From Pseudomonas urmiensis (lineage in GTDB: Bacteria; Pseudomonadota; Gammaproteobacteria; Pseudomonadales; Pseudomonadaceae): a DNA stretch of 64,000 nucleotides. Location of the stretch: positions 253,001 through 317,000 of the forward strand of contig NZ_JABWRE020000001.1 of NCBI RefSeq assembly GCF_014268815.2. The letters run 5' to 3'. Under the pieces are notes generated by a model. That model worked only from the letters and a program-made list of their open reading frames with translations, was not told the origin of the DNA and did no database searches. Made by a program: the position numbers and the translations under genes. Shown here piece after piece: positions 29,924 through 37,660 of this stretch (its first letter is position 1; every line of letters starts with the position of its first letter).

Positions 29924-30445
29924 ATGGCCAAGTCCTATATCGCCGAGAAATCCTTCATCGCTCGTCTGAATGTAGTGAACACCCAGTATACGGGGCCAGT
30001 CGGGCGCTGGGAATACAGCCCAGGCTACAACGGTAATACTTTCTGGCACGCCAGCGAGTGGCTGACCACATCGCGCCAGGATCGAGAGCCGCTGACCCTG
30101 TGGTTCGGCGCAGTGCAGCAGGCTGGCGGCGAGGATGCGTATGAGATCCGTCTGTGGACCGGTAACAACGCCCATCCGCTGTTCAACCGCCGGGTAGATG
30201 TCAGTACCAATGGATACCTTGGTCTCTATGAGCACAAGGCTACTGTGGGTCCGCTGTGGCGCCTGCAACAAGTAGGTGGATCGCAAGTTCGTATTACTAC
30301 GCTGGCTGACAAAGCGATTGGTATTTACTGGGACAGGGCTGCCTGGACCACCGGACGTATGGCCAGCTATCTCTGTGTTGACGTGGCGCCGGCTGCAGTA
30401 TTTGAGGTTGAGATCATCCGGATGGGCGTCGATGCGCCTCTGTAA
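29924..30445 (+). CDS. Unrecognised soluble protein, beta-trefoil-like (A)
   Basis: A 173-residue protein I do not recognise. It has no signal peptide and no membrane helix, is rich in Trp, Tyr and Gly, and appears mostly beta. Three loosely repeated units can be made out, each ending in an alternating hydrophobic strand: about residues 27-75 (ending EDAYEIRL), 76-125 (VGPLWRLQQVGGSQVRITTL) and 126-168 (AVFEVEIIRMG). This threefold pattern is what beta-trefoil lectins and related binding proteins show; it is an inference. The ATG follows ACGGAGTTGCACC, 53 bases after the Sel1 gene, so it may be read through from piuC. A strong terminator follows. It shares weak features (W-x-PGYNG-like segment, length) with the gene at 30731. 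Confidence 0.75.
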   Translation: MAKSYIAEKSFIARLNVVNTQYTGPVGRWEYSPGYNGNTFWHASEWLTTSRQDREPLTLWFGAVQQAGGEDAYEIRLWTGNNAHPLFNRRVDVSTNGYLGLYEHKATVGPLWRLQQVGGSQVRITTLADKAIGIYWDRAAWTTGRMASYLCVDVAPAAVFEVEIIRMGVDAPL

Positions 30446-30494
30446 GTTGTGACTGATGTGTCGGCGATGTAACGAGATCGCTTGCTGCGCCGTA

Positions 30495-30529
30495 AGCACA
30501 CACCGAACTGTTCGGTGTGTGCTTTTTTT
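30495..30529 (+). terminator. Strong rho-independent terminator
   Basis: A perfect 12-bp stem (gcacacaccgaa / ttcggtgtgtgc) with a three-base loop is followed by seven T residues. It closes the piuC-Sel1-protein A unit and separates it from the next gene. Confidence 0.93.
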
Positions 30530-30730
30530 GTTTTGCAGTAAGTTGAAAATAGCAGGTTTGGTAACTGTCTAGGTGCGTCTTATTCAGCACGCAGTGCAGT
30601 AGGGAAATTGTTCAGCATTAAATGCTTTATCGCTTCGTTTCATGCTTGAGCTCACTTCTCGCCCCCACGATCATTGCCTGAATTGGTTCCTGAGAAGTGC
30701 GATTACCAGTTCAGGGTCAGGAGCATTGTC

Positions 30731-31264
30731 ATGTCGGATAACAATCTTGTTCGCTCATTTGTCGCAGTGCTGTACCATGTGGGTGAAGAGGTTCGCCCCG
30801 TCAAGGTTATCACCAGGAGTGATCATTGGCTGCCGGGATATAATGGCCGACTGGTAACGGAGGGCGGAACGCGTTCGTTTCAAGTGAAAACCCTGGATTT
30901 TAGTTTTCAGGTGATCAGCCCATATCTGGAGAAGATGCGGACTTATATTACCTGTGCGACTGATTTCGCGGGTTTTAAAGACGACATACTTCTTTATGAC
31001 GAACGTGATTATCCCTATCTCGCTTCAGACTTCTGGGAAAAGCCTGAGGACTTTGGTAAAAGCGCCCAATGGGATTTGATCTATACCGGCGAGGTGAGGG
31101 AATATGAAGGCGAACCCCGTGCAGTATTCAAACTGTGGAATGTAGCCCAGGCTAAGTTTGTCAGGCTTGTTCATTACTCGCCCTTTACGTACTTGCAGTT
31201 AACGGCGAGTGAAAACGCCTCGCACTTTATGTTCAAGGCTATCAAAGACGTAAAGTATCGCTAA
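30731..31264 (+). CDS. Unrecognised soluble protein, beta-trefoil-like (B)
   Basis: A 177-residue protein that I do not recognise. The ATG at 30731 is chosen because AGGAG lies seven bases upstream; an in-frame ATG at 30674 has no ribosome site. It has no signal peptide and no membrane helix, and many aromatic residues. The C-terminal half reads like two trefoil units (PRAVFKLWNVAQAKFVRLVHY; LQLTASENASHFMFKAIKDVK), and HWLPGYNGRL recalls YSPGYNGNTF of the gene at 29924. Base composition is visibly more AT-rich than in its neighbours and codon use is less GC-biased, which suggests recent acquisition. It has its own upstream region after a terminator. Function unknown; lectin or toxin-like binding is only a structural guess. 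Confidence 0.72.
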   Translation: MSDNNLVRSFVAVLYHVGEEVRPVKVITRSDHWLPGYNGRLVTEGGTRSFQVKTLDFSFQVISPYLEKMRTYITCATDFAGFKDDILLYDERDYPYLASDFWEKPEDFGKSAQWDLIYTGEVREYEGEPRAVFKLWNVAQAKFVRLVHYSPFTYLQLTASENASHFMFKAIKDVKYR

Positions 31265-31330
31265 GGTAGCAATGAGTGGCCTTGCAGTTTCCTTCAGCCT
31301 CGGTTTGAGGAGCGCACGGTCCGGTAACTG

Positions 31331-31360
31331 CCTGGGCGCGGGTCTTCACCCGCGCCCAGG
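31331..31360. terminator. Hairpin between protein B gene and speC
   Basis: cctgggcgcgggt / acccgcgcccagg forms a perfect 13-bp stem with loop cttc. On the plus strand it is followed by ttcgttt, so it could end the protein B transcript; on the minus strand it lies six bases after the speC stop without a T-run. Confidence 0.65.
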
Positions 31361-31366
31361 TTCGTT

Positions 31367-32530
31367 TCAGAGGTAGTAGGCCTTCAGCGGCGGGAATCCA
31401 TTGAATTCCACAGCGCTGTAGCTGGTGGTGTAGGCACCGGTCGACAGCCAGTACATGCGATCACCAATGGCCAGGTTCAGCGGCAGGCCATACTTGTAGT
31501 GCTCATACATGATGTCGGCGCTGTCGCAGGTCGGGCCGGCGATGACCACTTCTTCCATCTCGCCCTTCTTCTCGGTCCAGATCGGGAACTTGATCGACTC
31601 GTCCATGGTTTCGATCAGGCCAGAGAATTTGCCCACATCGGTGTATACCCAGCGCTCGACGGCGGTGCGCGATTTTCGCGCGACCAGTACCACTTCGCTG
31701 ACCAGGATGCCGGCGTTGGCGATCAGCGAACGGCCCGGCTCGAGGATGATTTCCGGCAGGTCGTCACCGAAGTCTTCCTTGAGGAAGCGGATGATCTCTT
31801 CTGCGTAGGTTTCCAGGCTGTTGGTACGGGTGATGTAGTTGGCCGGGAAGCCGCCACCCATGTTGATCAGCTTGAGGACGATGCCGTCTTCTTCCTTCAA
31901 GCGCTCGAAGATCACTTTGACCTTGGCGATAGCGGCGTCCCACACGCTGATATCGCGCTGCTGGGAGCCGACGTGGAAGGAGATGCCGTATGGCACCAGG
32001 CCCAGGTCGCGGGCGAGGATCAGCAGGTCCATGGCCATGTCGGTCTGGCAGCCGAATTTGCGCGACAGCGGCCAGTCGGCAGTGGTCGAACCCTCGGTGA
32101 GGATACGCACGTAAACCTTCGAACCCGGGGCGGCCTTGGCGATGTTGCGCAGGTCGGCTTCCGAATCGGTGGCGAACAGGCGCACGCCCTTCTCGAAGAA
32201 GTAGCGGATGTCCTTGGATTTCTTGATGGTGTTGCCGTAGCTGATGCGATCGGCGCTGACACCCTGGCCCATGACCTTGTCCAGCTCGTAGATCGAGGCG
32301 ATGTCGAAGTTCGAGCCTTTGTCTTTGAGCAGGTCGATGATCTCCACGGCTGGGTTGGCCTTGACCGCGTAGTAGACCTTGGCGAACTCGAAACCGGCGC
32401 GCAGGTCGTCATAGGCCTGGCTGATCATCTGGGTGTCGATGAGTACGAACGGGGTTTCTTGCTTGTCGGCGAACGCCTTCATCTTCTGGAAGGTGTCGCG
32501 TGCGAAATAGTCTTCGACTTGGATCGACAT
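31367..32530 (-). CDS. speC: Ornithine decarboxylase (eukaryotic/alanine-racemase fold type)
   Basis: This PLP enzyme decarboxylates ornithine to putrescine, the first step of polyamine synthesis. The 387-residue protein belongs to fold type III (group IV), unlike the large E. coli SpeC. Visible are the PLP lysine K58 (YYAVKANP), the HVGSQ motif (187-191), GGGFP (225-229), EPGR (264-267) and the active-site C335-D336 (GPTCDSADIMYEHY). The start at 32530 (MSIQVEDYFARDTF) follows GGAG and is the family N-terminus; an upstream ATG would add seven residues. It is read toward the protein B gene. Confidence 0.95.
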   Translation of the reverse strand: MSIQVEDYFARDTFQKMKAFADKQETPFVLIDTQMISQAYDDLRAGFEFAKVYYAVKANPAVEIIDLLKDKGSNFDIASIYELDKVMGQGVSADRISYGNTIKKSKDIRYFFEKGVRLFATDSEADLRNIAKAAPGSKVYVRILTEGSTTADWPLSRKFGCQTDMAMDLLILARDLGLVPYGISFHVGSQQRDISVWDAAIAKVKVIFERLKEEDGIVLKLINMGGGFPANYITRTNSLETYAEEIIRFLKEDFGDDLPEIILEPGRSLIANAGILVSEVVLVARKSRTAVERWVYTDVGKFSGLIETMDESIKFPIWTEKKGEMEEVVIAGPTCDSADIMYEHYKYGLPLNLAIGDRMYWLSTGAYTTSYSAVEFNGFPPLKAYYL

Positions 32531-32740
32531 GCTCAGGGACTCCATGGGCAAACTGAAAAAGAAAGTGGCTGCAAACTGAACGCCCTCCGTATCCCCACTT
32601 TGGTTCGCCTACTTCCCAAGGCATGTCGCCGAAAGCAAAAAGGTCAACCGTGCCCAGGTAGGGAGCTGCGGATGACCTTGCTGTCTCGTCGTCAGTACTT
32701 GAGCCGGATGGATCGTTTCCAGCATGGACGTTCGGCGCGC

Positions 32741-32769
32741 ACTTTAGGGCGTGAACCAGGCAAGATCAA
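32741..32769 (-). promoter_or_regulatory. Candidate sigma-70 promoter for speC
   Basis: On the minus strand TTGATC (-35, 32764-32769) and TAAAGT (-10, 32741-32746) are separated by 17 bases. Use of this promoter would give a leader of about 200 bases before the speC ATG. Each box matches four of six consensus positions. Confidence 0.35.
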
Positions 32770-33161
32770 CAGGCAATCCCGACGTGTTCGTCGTGGATCG
32801 ACGAGCAGTCACTTGAATAACCGACTCGTATGACCGGCAGATGTTCCCTGAGGGCTTTGCAGCGTTAAATATTGTGGAATAGCGCGCTGGCTTGTTCGCA
32901 GGCAAGCCCGTTCCCACCGGGCTCGCGGCGATCTGCCAATGTGCCTATAGCAGGGGAATGCAAGAGTGGGCTTAGCCACGAAAAGAGCCAGGCGGTCTCT
33001 CGGCGATCACCGCTTGATCTTGTGTAGGCAAGGGCCAAGTGTTCATATTTATGGCCACATAAAGCGCGCGGCTTTAGCGATGAAATTCGCCATAAATTTT
33101 TTGTTACCGAGGCCTTTGACAGACGTTTGGTCGGCTTGGCTAAACGTCGATTGCCGGCTTT

Positions 33162-33180
33162 GATGAGAAACATTACTATT
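33162..33180 (+). promoter_or_regulatory. Candidate Fur box upstream of fecI
   Basis: gatgagaaacattactatt matches 11 of 19 positions of the Fur consensus and lies about 35 bases before the fecI start. Fur control of the sigma factor is the norm for iron-starvation ECF systems. Confidence 0.45.
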
Positions 33181-33215
33181 CGCGACCTCATCTTGCCTCC
33201 CTGACGACCTTGATC

Positions 33216-33704
33216 GTGTCCGGACATAAAGGCTTTCTCGACCATTACCATGAGCTGATCGGCACCTGGACGCGCAAGCTGCGCAATCGCCAGCAGGCCG
33301 AAGATCTCACCCATGATGCCTTTGTCCGGGTTCTGGAAAACCCGCGCGAGCAGGTCGAGCAGCCGCGTGCCTATTTGCACCAGACCGCGCGCAACATTGC
33401 CGTGGACGGCTTTCGCCGCGAGGATCGCCGCCAGGCCATGGCGCATGACGTGTTCGACGACGGCGCCGCTGCCAACGGCGACCCTGAGGCCTACGTGCAT
33501 GCCCTGGAGCTGGCCGCTAGCGTCGAGCGCGCGTTGGCTGAACTGCCGCTCAATTGCCGGCGAGTATTCATCTGGCAGAAAATCGAGGGTCTGAGTCAGG
33601 CGGAGATTGCCGAGCGCATGGGTTTGACCAAGAACATGGTCGAAAAGTATATGATCCGCACGCTCCGACATCTGCGTGAGCACCTGGATGTGTCGACCAG
33701 ATGA
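33216..33704 (+). CDS. fecI: ECF sigma factor, FecI type
   Basis: An iron-starvation ECF sigma factor that, once released by FecR, transcribes the adjacent receptor gene. The 162-residue protein has region 2 (HYHELIGTWTRKLRNRQQAEDLTHDAFVRVLE) and region 4 (LPLNCRRVFIWQKIEGLSQAEIAERMGLTKNMVEKYMIRTLRHLREHL). The start is GTG at 33216 (MSGHKGFLDHYHEL); TTG at 33210 is an alternative adding two residues. It overlaps fecR by four bases (ATGA). The following receptor is FecA-like, so the citrate system is the best match. Confidence 0.92.
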   Translation: MSGHKGFLDHYHELIGTWTRKLRNRQQAEDLTHDAFVRVLENPREQVEQPRAYLHQTARNIAVDGFRREDRRQAMAHDVFDDGAAANGDPEAYVHALELAASVERALAELPLNCRRVFIWQKIEGLSQAEIAERMGLTKNMVEKYMIRTLRHLREHLDVSTR

Positions 33705-34684
33705 GTCAGGAGGCCCTTTCGATGAAACAGCACGGCGCTGATCCGGTAGCCGAGCAGGCGGCGCAATGGTTCGCCCGCGTGCAGGATGCGCAGCACGACG
33801 CCGGCCTGCAGGCGCAACTGCGCCAGTGGCTCGAGGCTGACCCGCGTCACCGTGCCGAGTACGAGTTGCTTGGTCAGTTGTGGCTGGCCGCTGACCTGAT
33901 TCCCGGTCAACGCCTGGAGGCCCTGTGCCAGCCCGACCCGGTTCGCCAGCTGCCGCGGCGGCGCTTGTTGCGCCTGGCGTTGGCTGCCAGCGTGGCGGTG
34001 GTGGCGCTGGGGCTGGGCTGGAGCGGCTGGCACTACCAACGGCTCAATACCCACGAGCATTACCAGACCGCATTGGGTGAGCGGCGCCAGCTCGAGCTGC
34101 CGGATGGTTCGCGCTTGGAGCTCAATGGCAGCACGCACTTGAAGGTCGAGTTCAGCCCAGCTGAGCGCCACGTGGTACTGGACGCTGGTGAGGCTATGTT
34201 CACCGTAGCTCATGACACTGCCCGGCCGTTTGTGGTGCAGACCAGCCAAGGCAGCGTCACCGTCACCGGCACCCGCTTCGACGTACGCCTGGATCCACAG
34301 CGCACAAGGGTCGCGGTGGAGCAGGGCTCGGTGCGCGTGCAGGGTACAGGCCAGTCACTGGCCCTGCTCTCGGCCGGCCAAGGTTCGCACATCGATGCCC
34401 AGGGTTCGGTCGCCGCGCCTTATGCGATCGACGCTGGCGCACTGACTGCCTGGCGCCAAGGCAAGCTGGTGTTCGACAACGCCACCTTGGCGCAGGTGGT
34501 CAGCGAGGTGTCCCGTTATCGCGCCCAGCCGTTGCGGGTAACCCCTGGCAAAGTGGCCAATCTGCGTCTCTCCAGTACCTTCAGCATTGACGATCCCGAC
34601 GCTCTGCTGCGGGCCTTGCCGAGTATTCTGCCGGTGGCCATCAAGACCCATGACGATGGCTCCAGTGAAATAATCGCAAAATAG
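33701..34684 (+). CDS. fecR: FecR-family transmembrane sigma regulator
   Basis: FecR spans the inner membrane, binds the sigma factor in the cytoplasm and receives the signal from the receptor in the periplasm. The 327-residue protein has a DUF4880 cytoplasmic domain (about 12-60, QWLEADPRHRAEYELLGQLW), one membrane helix (about 88-110), a FecR domain (about 125-215, GSRLELNGSTHLKVEF, VTVTGTRFDVRL) and a C-terminal STN-like signalling domain (about 250-325). It overlaps fecI by four bases; fecA begins about 108 bases after its stop. Confidence 0.94.
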   Translation: MSQEALSMKQHGADPVAEQAAQWFARVQDAQHDAGLQAQLRQWLEADPRHRAEYELLGQLWLAADLIPGQRLEALCQPDPVRQLPRRRLLRLALAASVAVVALGLGWSGWHYQRLNTHEHYQTALGERRQLELPDGSRLELNGSTHLKVEFSPAERHVVLDAGEAMFTVAHDTARPFVVQTSQGSVTVTGTRFDVRLDPQRTRVAVEQGSVRVQGTGQSLALLSAGQGSHIDAQGSVAAPYAIDAGALTAWRQGKLVFDNATLAQVVSEVSRYRAQPLRVTPGKVANLRLSSTFSIDDPDALLRALPSILPVAIKTHDDGSSEIIAK

Positions 34685-34792
34685 ATTCAGGTTTTTTTTC
34701 GCCCGTTCGTCTTCCCCGCCAGCTGCAACTGCCAAGCATTTACATTTGCGTGCAGTTGGCGTTTGTCCCGACATTCAGGATCATTCGACGAC

Positions 34793-37216
34793 GTGAAAAA
34801 CAATAAGCCCAAGCTTCGCTCCCTGGCCTTGGCCCTGGCGGTCAGTGCCGCCTCTGCCCACACCTATGCCGAGCAGGCGCCTGCTGCCATCCAGATCCAA
34901 GCCCAGCCGCTGTCTTCGGCCCTGGCCCAGCTCGGCCAGCAGACCAACCTGCAGTTGTTCTTCAGCCCGGAGCTGGTAGCCGGCAAGCAGGCCCCGGCCG
35001 TGTCCGGCAGCCTGGCGCCCGAGCAGGCCCTGCAACAATTGCTGCAGGGCAGTGGCCTGACCTACGAAATTTCCCAGGACACCGTGGTGGTCAAACCGGC
35101 GCAGGGCGCGGGCACCCTCACCACCGGCAGCCTGGAGCTGGCGCCTACTGATGTGAAGGTGGTCGGCGACTGGCTGGGCGATGCCCAGCAAAGCGTGGTG
35201 CAGAATCACCCCGGCGCGCGCACCGTGGTGCGCCGTGAAGCGATGGTCGAAGAGGGCGCGATGAACGTGCGCGATGTACTGCGCGGCATCCCCGGTGTGC
35301 AGGTGCAGGATTCCAACGGCACGGGCGGCAGCGACTTGTCGCTGAACGTCGGCGTGCGCGGCCTGACCTCGCGCCTTTCGCCGCGCTCGACCGTGTTGAT
35401 CGACGGCATCCCCGCAGCCTTTGCCCCCTATGGTCAGCCGCAGCTGTCGATGGCGCCGATTTCCTCGGGCAACCTCGACAGCATCGACGTCGTGCGCGGT
35501 GCAGGCTCGGTGCGCTACGGCCCGCAGAACGTCGGCGGGGTGATCAACTTCGTTACCCGGGCAATCCCGCAGAAGGCCAGTGCCGAGTTGTCCACCACCC
35601 TGGAAACCTCCCGCCATGGCGGCTGGAAACACACCGAATCGGCGTTCGTTGGCGGCACCGCCGACAATGGCATGGGGGTGGCCTTGCTGTACACCGGGGT
35701 CAACGGCAATGGCTATCGCAGCAGCAACAATGGCAACGACATCGACGACGTCATCCTCAAGACCCATTGGGCGCCGACCGACAGCGACGAGTTCTGGCTC
35801 AACTTTCACTACTACGACGGCCGCGCCGACATGCCCGGTGGTTTGACCCAGGCGCAGTTCGACAGTGATCCGTACCAGTCGGTGCGGGACTACGACTATT
35901 TTGCTGGCCGGCGCAAAGATGTCTCGTTCAAATGGCAGCGGCAGATCGATGACGCCACCCAGTTCGAAGTGCTGACCTACTACACCGACAGCTTCCGCGG
36001 CAGCGCCATCGCTTCGCGTGACCAGAAAACCTTGTCGTCGTATCCGCGCAACTACCACACCTTCGCGATCGAGCCGCGCGTGTCGCGGATCTTCTTCGCC
36101 GGCCCAACGACCCAGGAAGTCAGCGTCGGTTATCGCTACCTGAAAGAAGCCATGCGTGAGCAGTCGACCCGTCTGGAACTGATCGACAATGTGCCTACCC
36201 CAACGCCTACCTCCGATGGCCATGTATTCCAGGACCGTAGCGGTGGCACCGAGGCCAGCGCCTACTACATCGACGACAAGATCGATGTGGGCAACTGGAC
36301 CATCACCCCTGGCATCCGCTTCGAGCACATCAACACCGACTGGCGTGATCGCCCGGTGCTCGGCGCCAATGGCAAACCGGTGCCAGAGAAGAATCGCAGC
36401 ATTACCAGTAACGAGCCGCTGCCGGCACTGAGCGTGATGTACCACCTCTCCGATGCGTGGAAAGTGTTCGCCAACTACGAGACCTCGTTCGGCAGCCTGC
36501 AGTACTTCCAGCTCGGCCAGGGTGGCACTGGCAACAGCACCGCCAATGGCCTGGAACCCGAGAAGGCCAAGACCTACGAAATCGGTACTCGCTATGACAA
36601 CGGCAACTTTGCCGGTGAGCTGACCGCGTTCTACATCGACTTCGACGATGAGCTGCAGTACATCAGCAATGACGTTGGCTGGACCAACCTCGGCGCGACC
36701 AAGCACCAGGGGATCGAGGCATCGGTGCGCTATGAGCTGGCCGGCCTGGATCCACGCCTGGAAGGCCTGTCGGCCAATGCTGGCTTCACTTATACCCGCG
36801 CCACTTATGAAGGCGAGATTCCCGGATTCAAGGGACGCGACTTGCCGTTCTACTCGCGCCAGGTGGCTACTGCCGGACTGCGTTACCAGGTCAATCGCTG
36901 GACCTGGAATCTGGACGCTTTCGCCCAATCCAAGCAGCGTGCGCCGGGCACCGGCATCAACAACGACGGTAGCTTCAACGGCGACTACATCACCGAGCCG
37001 AGTGCCGATGGGCAGTATGGCGACATTCCTGGCTACGTAACCTGGCATGCCCGCGGCGGTTATGACTTTGGGTCGCAGATGTCCAATTTGAAGTTGGCAG
37101 CCGGGGTCAAGAACCTGTTCGACAAGCAGTACTACACCCGCTCCAGCGACAACAACTCGGGGTTGTATCTGGGCGAGCCGCGTACATTCTATGTGCAGGC
37201 TAGCGTCGGGTTCTGA
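34793..37216 (+). CDS. fecA: TonB-dependent ferric citrate-type receptor FecA
   Basis: A transducing outer-membrane receptor of 807 residues. After the signal peptide (ALALAVSAASAHTYAEQAP) comes an STN signalling domain (about 35-85, IQAQPLSSALAQLGQQTNLQ) that contacts FecR, then the plug (VGDWLGDAQQSVVQNHPGAR; STVLIDGIPAAFAPYGQPQL; VRYGPQNVGGVINFVTRAIPQ) and the barrel ending in YVQASVGF. The plug segments are very close to those of E. coli FecA as I remember them, which supports iron citrate as substrate. The start is GTG at 34793, with AGGA 12 bases upstream; TTG 34763 is an alternative. Confidence 0.92.
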   Translation: MKNNKPKLRSLALALAVSAASAHTYAEQAPAAIQIQAQPLSSALAQLGQQTNLQLFFSPELVAGKQAPAVSGSLAPEQALQQLLQGSGLTYEISQDTVVVKPAQGAGTLTTGSLELAPTDVKVVGDWLGDAQQSVVQNHPGARTVVRREAMVEEGAMNVRDVLRGIPGVQVQDSNGTGGSDLSLNVGVRGLTSRLSPRSTVLIDGIPAAFAPYGQPQLSMAPISSGNLDSIDVVRGAGSVRYGPQNVGGVINFVTRAIPQKASAELSTTLETSRHGGWKHTESAFVGGTADNGMGVALLYTGVNGNGYRSSNNGNDIDDVILKTHWAPTDSDEFWLNFHYYDGRADMPGGLTQAQFDSDPYQSVRDYDYFAGRRKDVSFKWQRQIDDATQFEVLTYYTDSFRGSAIASRDQKTLSSYPRNYHTFAIEPRVSRIFFAGPTTQEVSVGYRYLKEAMREQSTRLELIDNVPTPTPTSDGHVFQDRSGGTEASAYYIDDKIDVGNWTITPGIRFEHINTDWRDRPVLGANGKPVPEKNRSITSNEPLPALSVMYHLSDAWKVFANYETSFGSLQYFQLGQGGTGNSTANGLEPEKAKTYEIGTRYDNGNFAGELTAFYIDFDDELQYISNDVGWTNLGATKHQGIEASVRYELAGLDPRLEGLSANAGFTYTRATYEGEIPGFKGRDLPFYSRQVATAGLRYQVNRWTWNLDAFAQSKQRAPGTGINNDGSFNGDYITEPSADGQYGDIPGYVTWHARGGYDFGSQMSNLKLAAGVKNLFDKQYYTRSSDNNSGLYLGEPRTFYVQASVGF

Positions 37217-37288
37217 CATAGGCGGCGCACTTTTCGCGGGCAAGTCGCAGCGGCGAAGAGGCCGGTGAGCAGGGCGCTTCTCTACTGA

Positions 37289-37567
37289 CTATCGCGGCCT
37301 TGGTTGCCCATCGAAGCTGCGTTTTGGGGGAGCCTGCTCGTCAGTAGTGCCAAGCAGACACTGATTGCGATCATGGGCATTGCCCAGCGCTTGGCAATCG
37401 GATGCAACGGCCCCGCTTTTCTGACACAGCCTTTGCTCCATGCCCGTCAGTTTCCGGCAGTCCTGCGCTTGCCACTGCAGGCTTGAGGCCTGCTTGGATT
37501 GCACGTTGAATTCCGCTTCGGCTGTCATGCAGGCGAAGATGCAGCAGGCAATGATCGACTTTTTCAT
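37289..37567 (-). CDS. Small secreted Cys-containing protein
   Basis: A 92-residue protein with a signal peptide (MKKSIIACCIFACMTAEAEF) and a short mature part with four cysteines in a regular arrangement (DCRKL, LCQKS, DCQAL, QCLLG), which could form two disulfides in the periplasm. The start at 37567 is chosen for the signal peptide; a longer frame begins at 37615. It lies alone between fecA and the opuC operon, convergent with fecA. No family is recognised; it is a plausible but unproven gene. Confidence 0.55.
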   Translation of the reverse strand: MKKSIIACCIFACMTAEAEFNVQSKQASSLQWQAQDCRKLTGMEQRLCQKSGAVASDCQALGNAHDRNQCLLGTTDEQAPPKRSFDGQPRPR

Positions 37568-37660
37568 GGCGCGGTCCGGGTAACATCGGTGATCGCCGAT
37601 GATGCCCGGACGCACGGCTTGTATAAGTCAGCCTGCTCCTAGGTTATTGAGCGAACGGTC

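Larger units (their letters stand above)
32531..33215. other. Intergenic region between speC and fecI
   Basis: About 680 bases without a convincing gene. It holds the candidate speC promoter (32741-32769, minus strand), a leader of some 200 bases before speC, a degenerate REP-like stretch near 32896-32930 (gcaggcaagcccgttccc), an AT-rich tract at 33040-33110, and a Fur-like site at 33162-33180 before fecI. Open frames crossing it have no family resemblance or ribosome sites. Confidence 0.6.

Noticed and set aside
32865..33683. A 272-codon minus-strand frame over the fecI gene and its upstream region
   Set aside because: The sigma-factor regions 2 and 4 are clear on the plus strand; the antisense frame has no ribosome site or homologous motif.
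34781..37243. An 820-codon minus-strand frame opposite fecA
   Set aside because: fecA is certain from the STN, plug and barrel motifs; the antisense product resembles no family.
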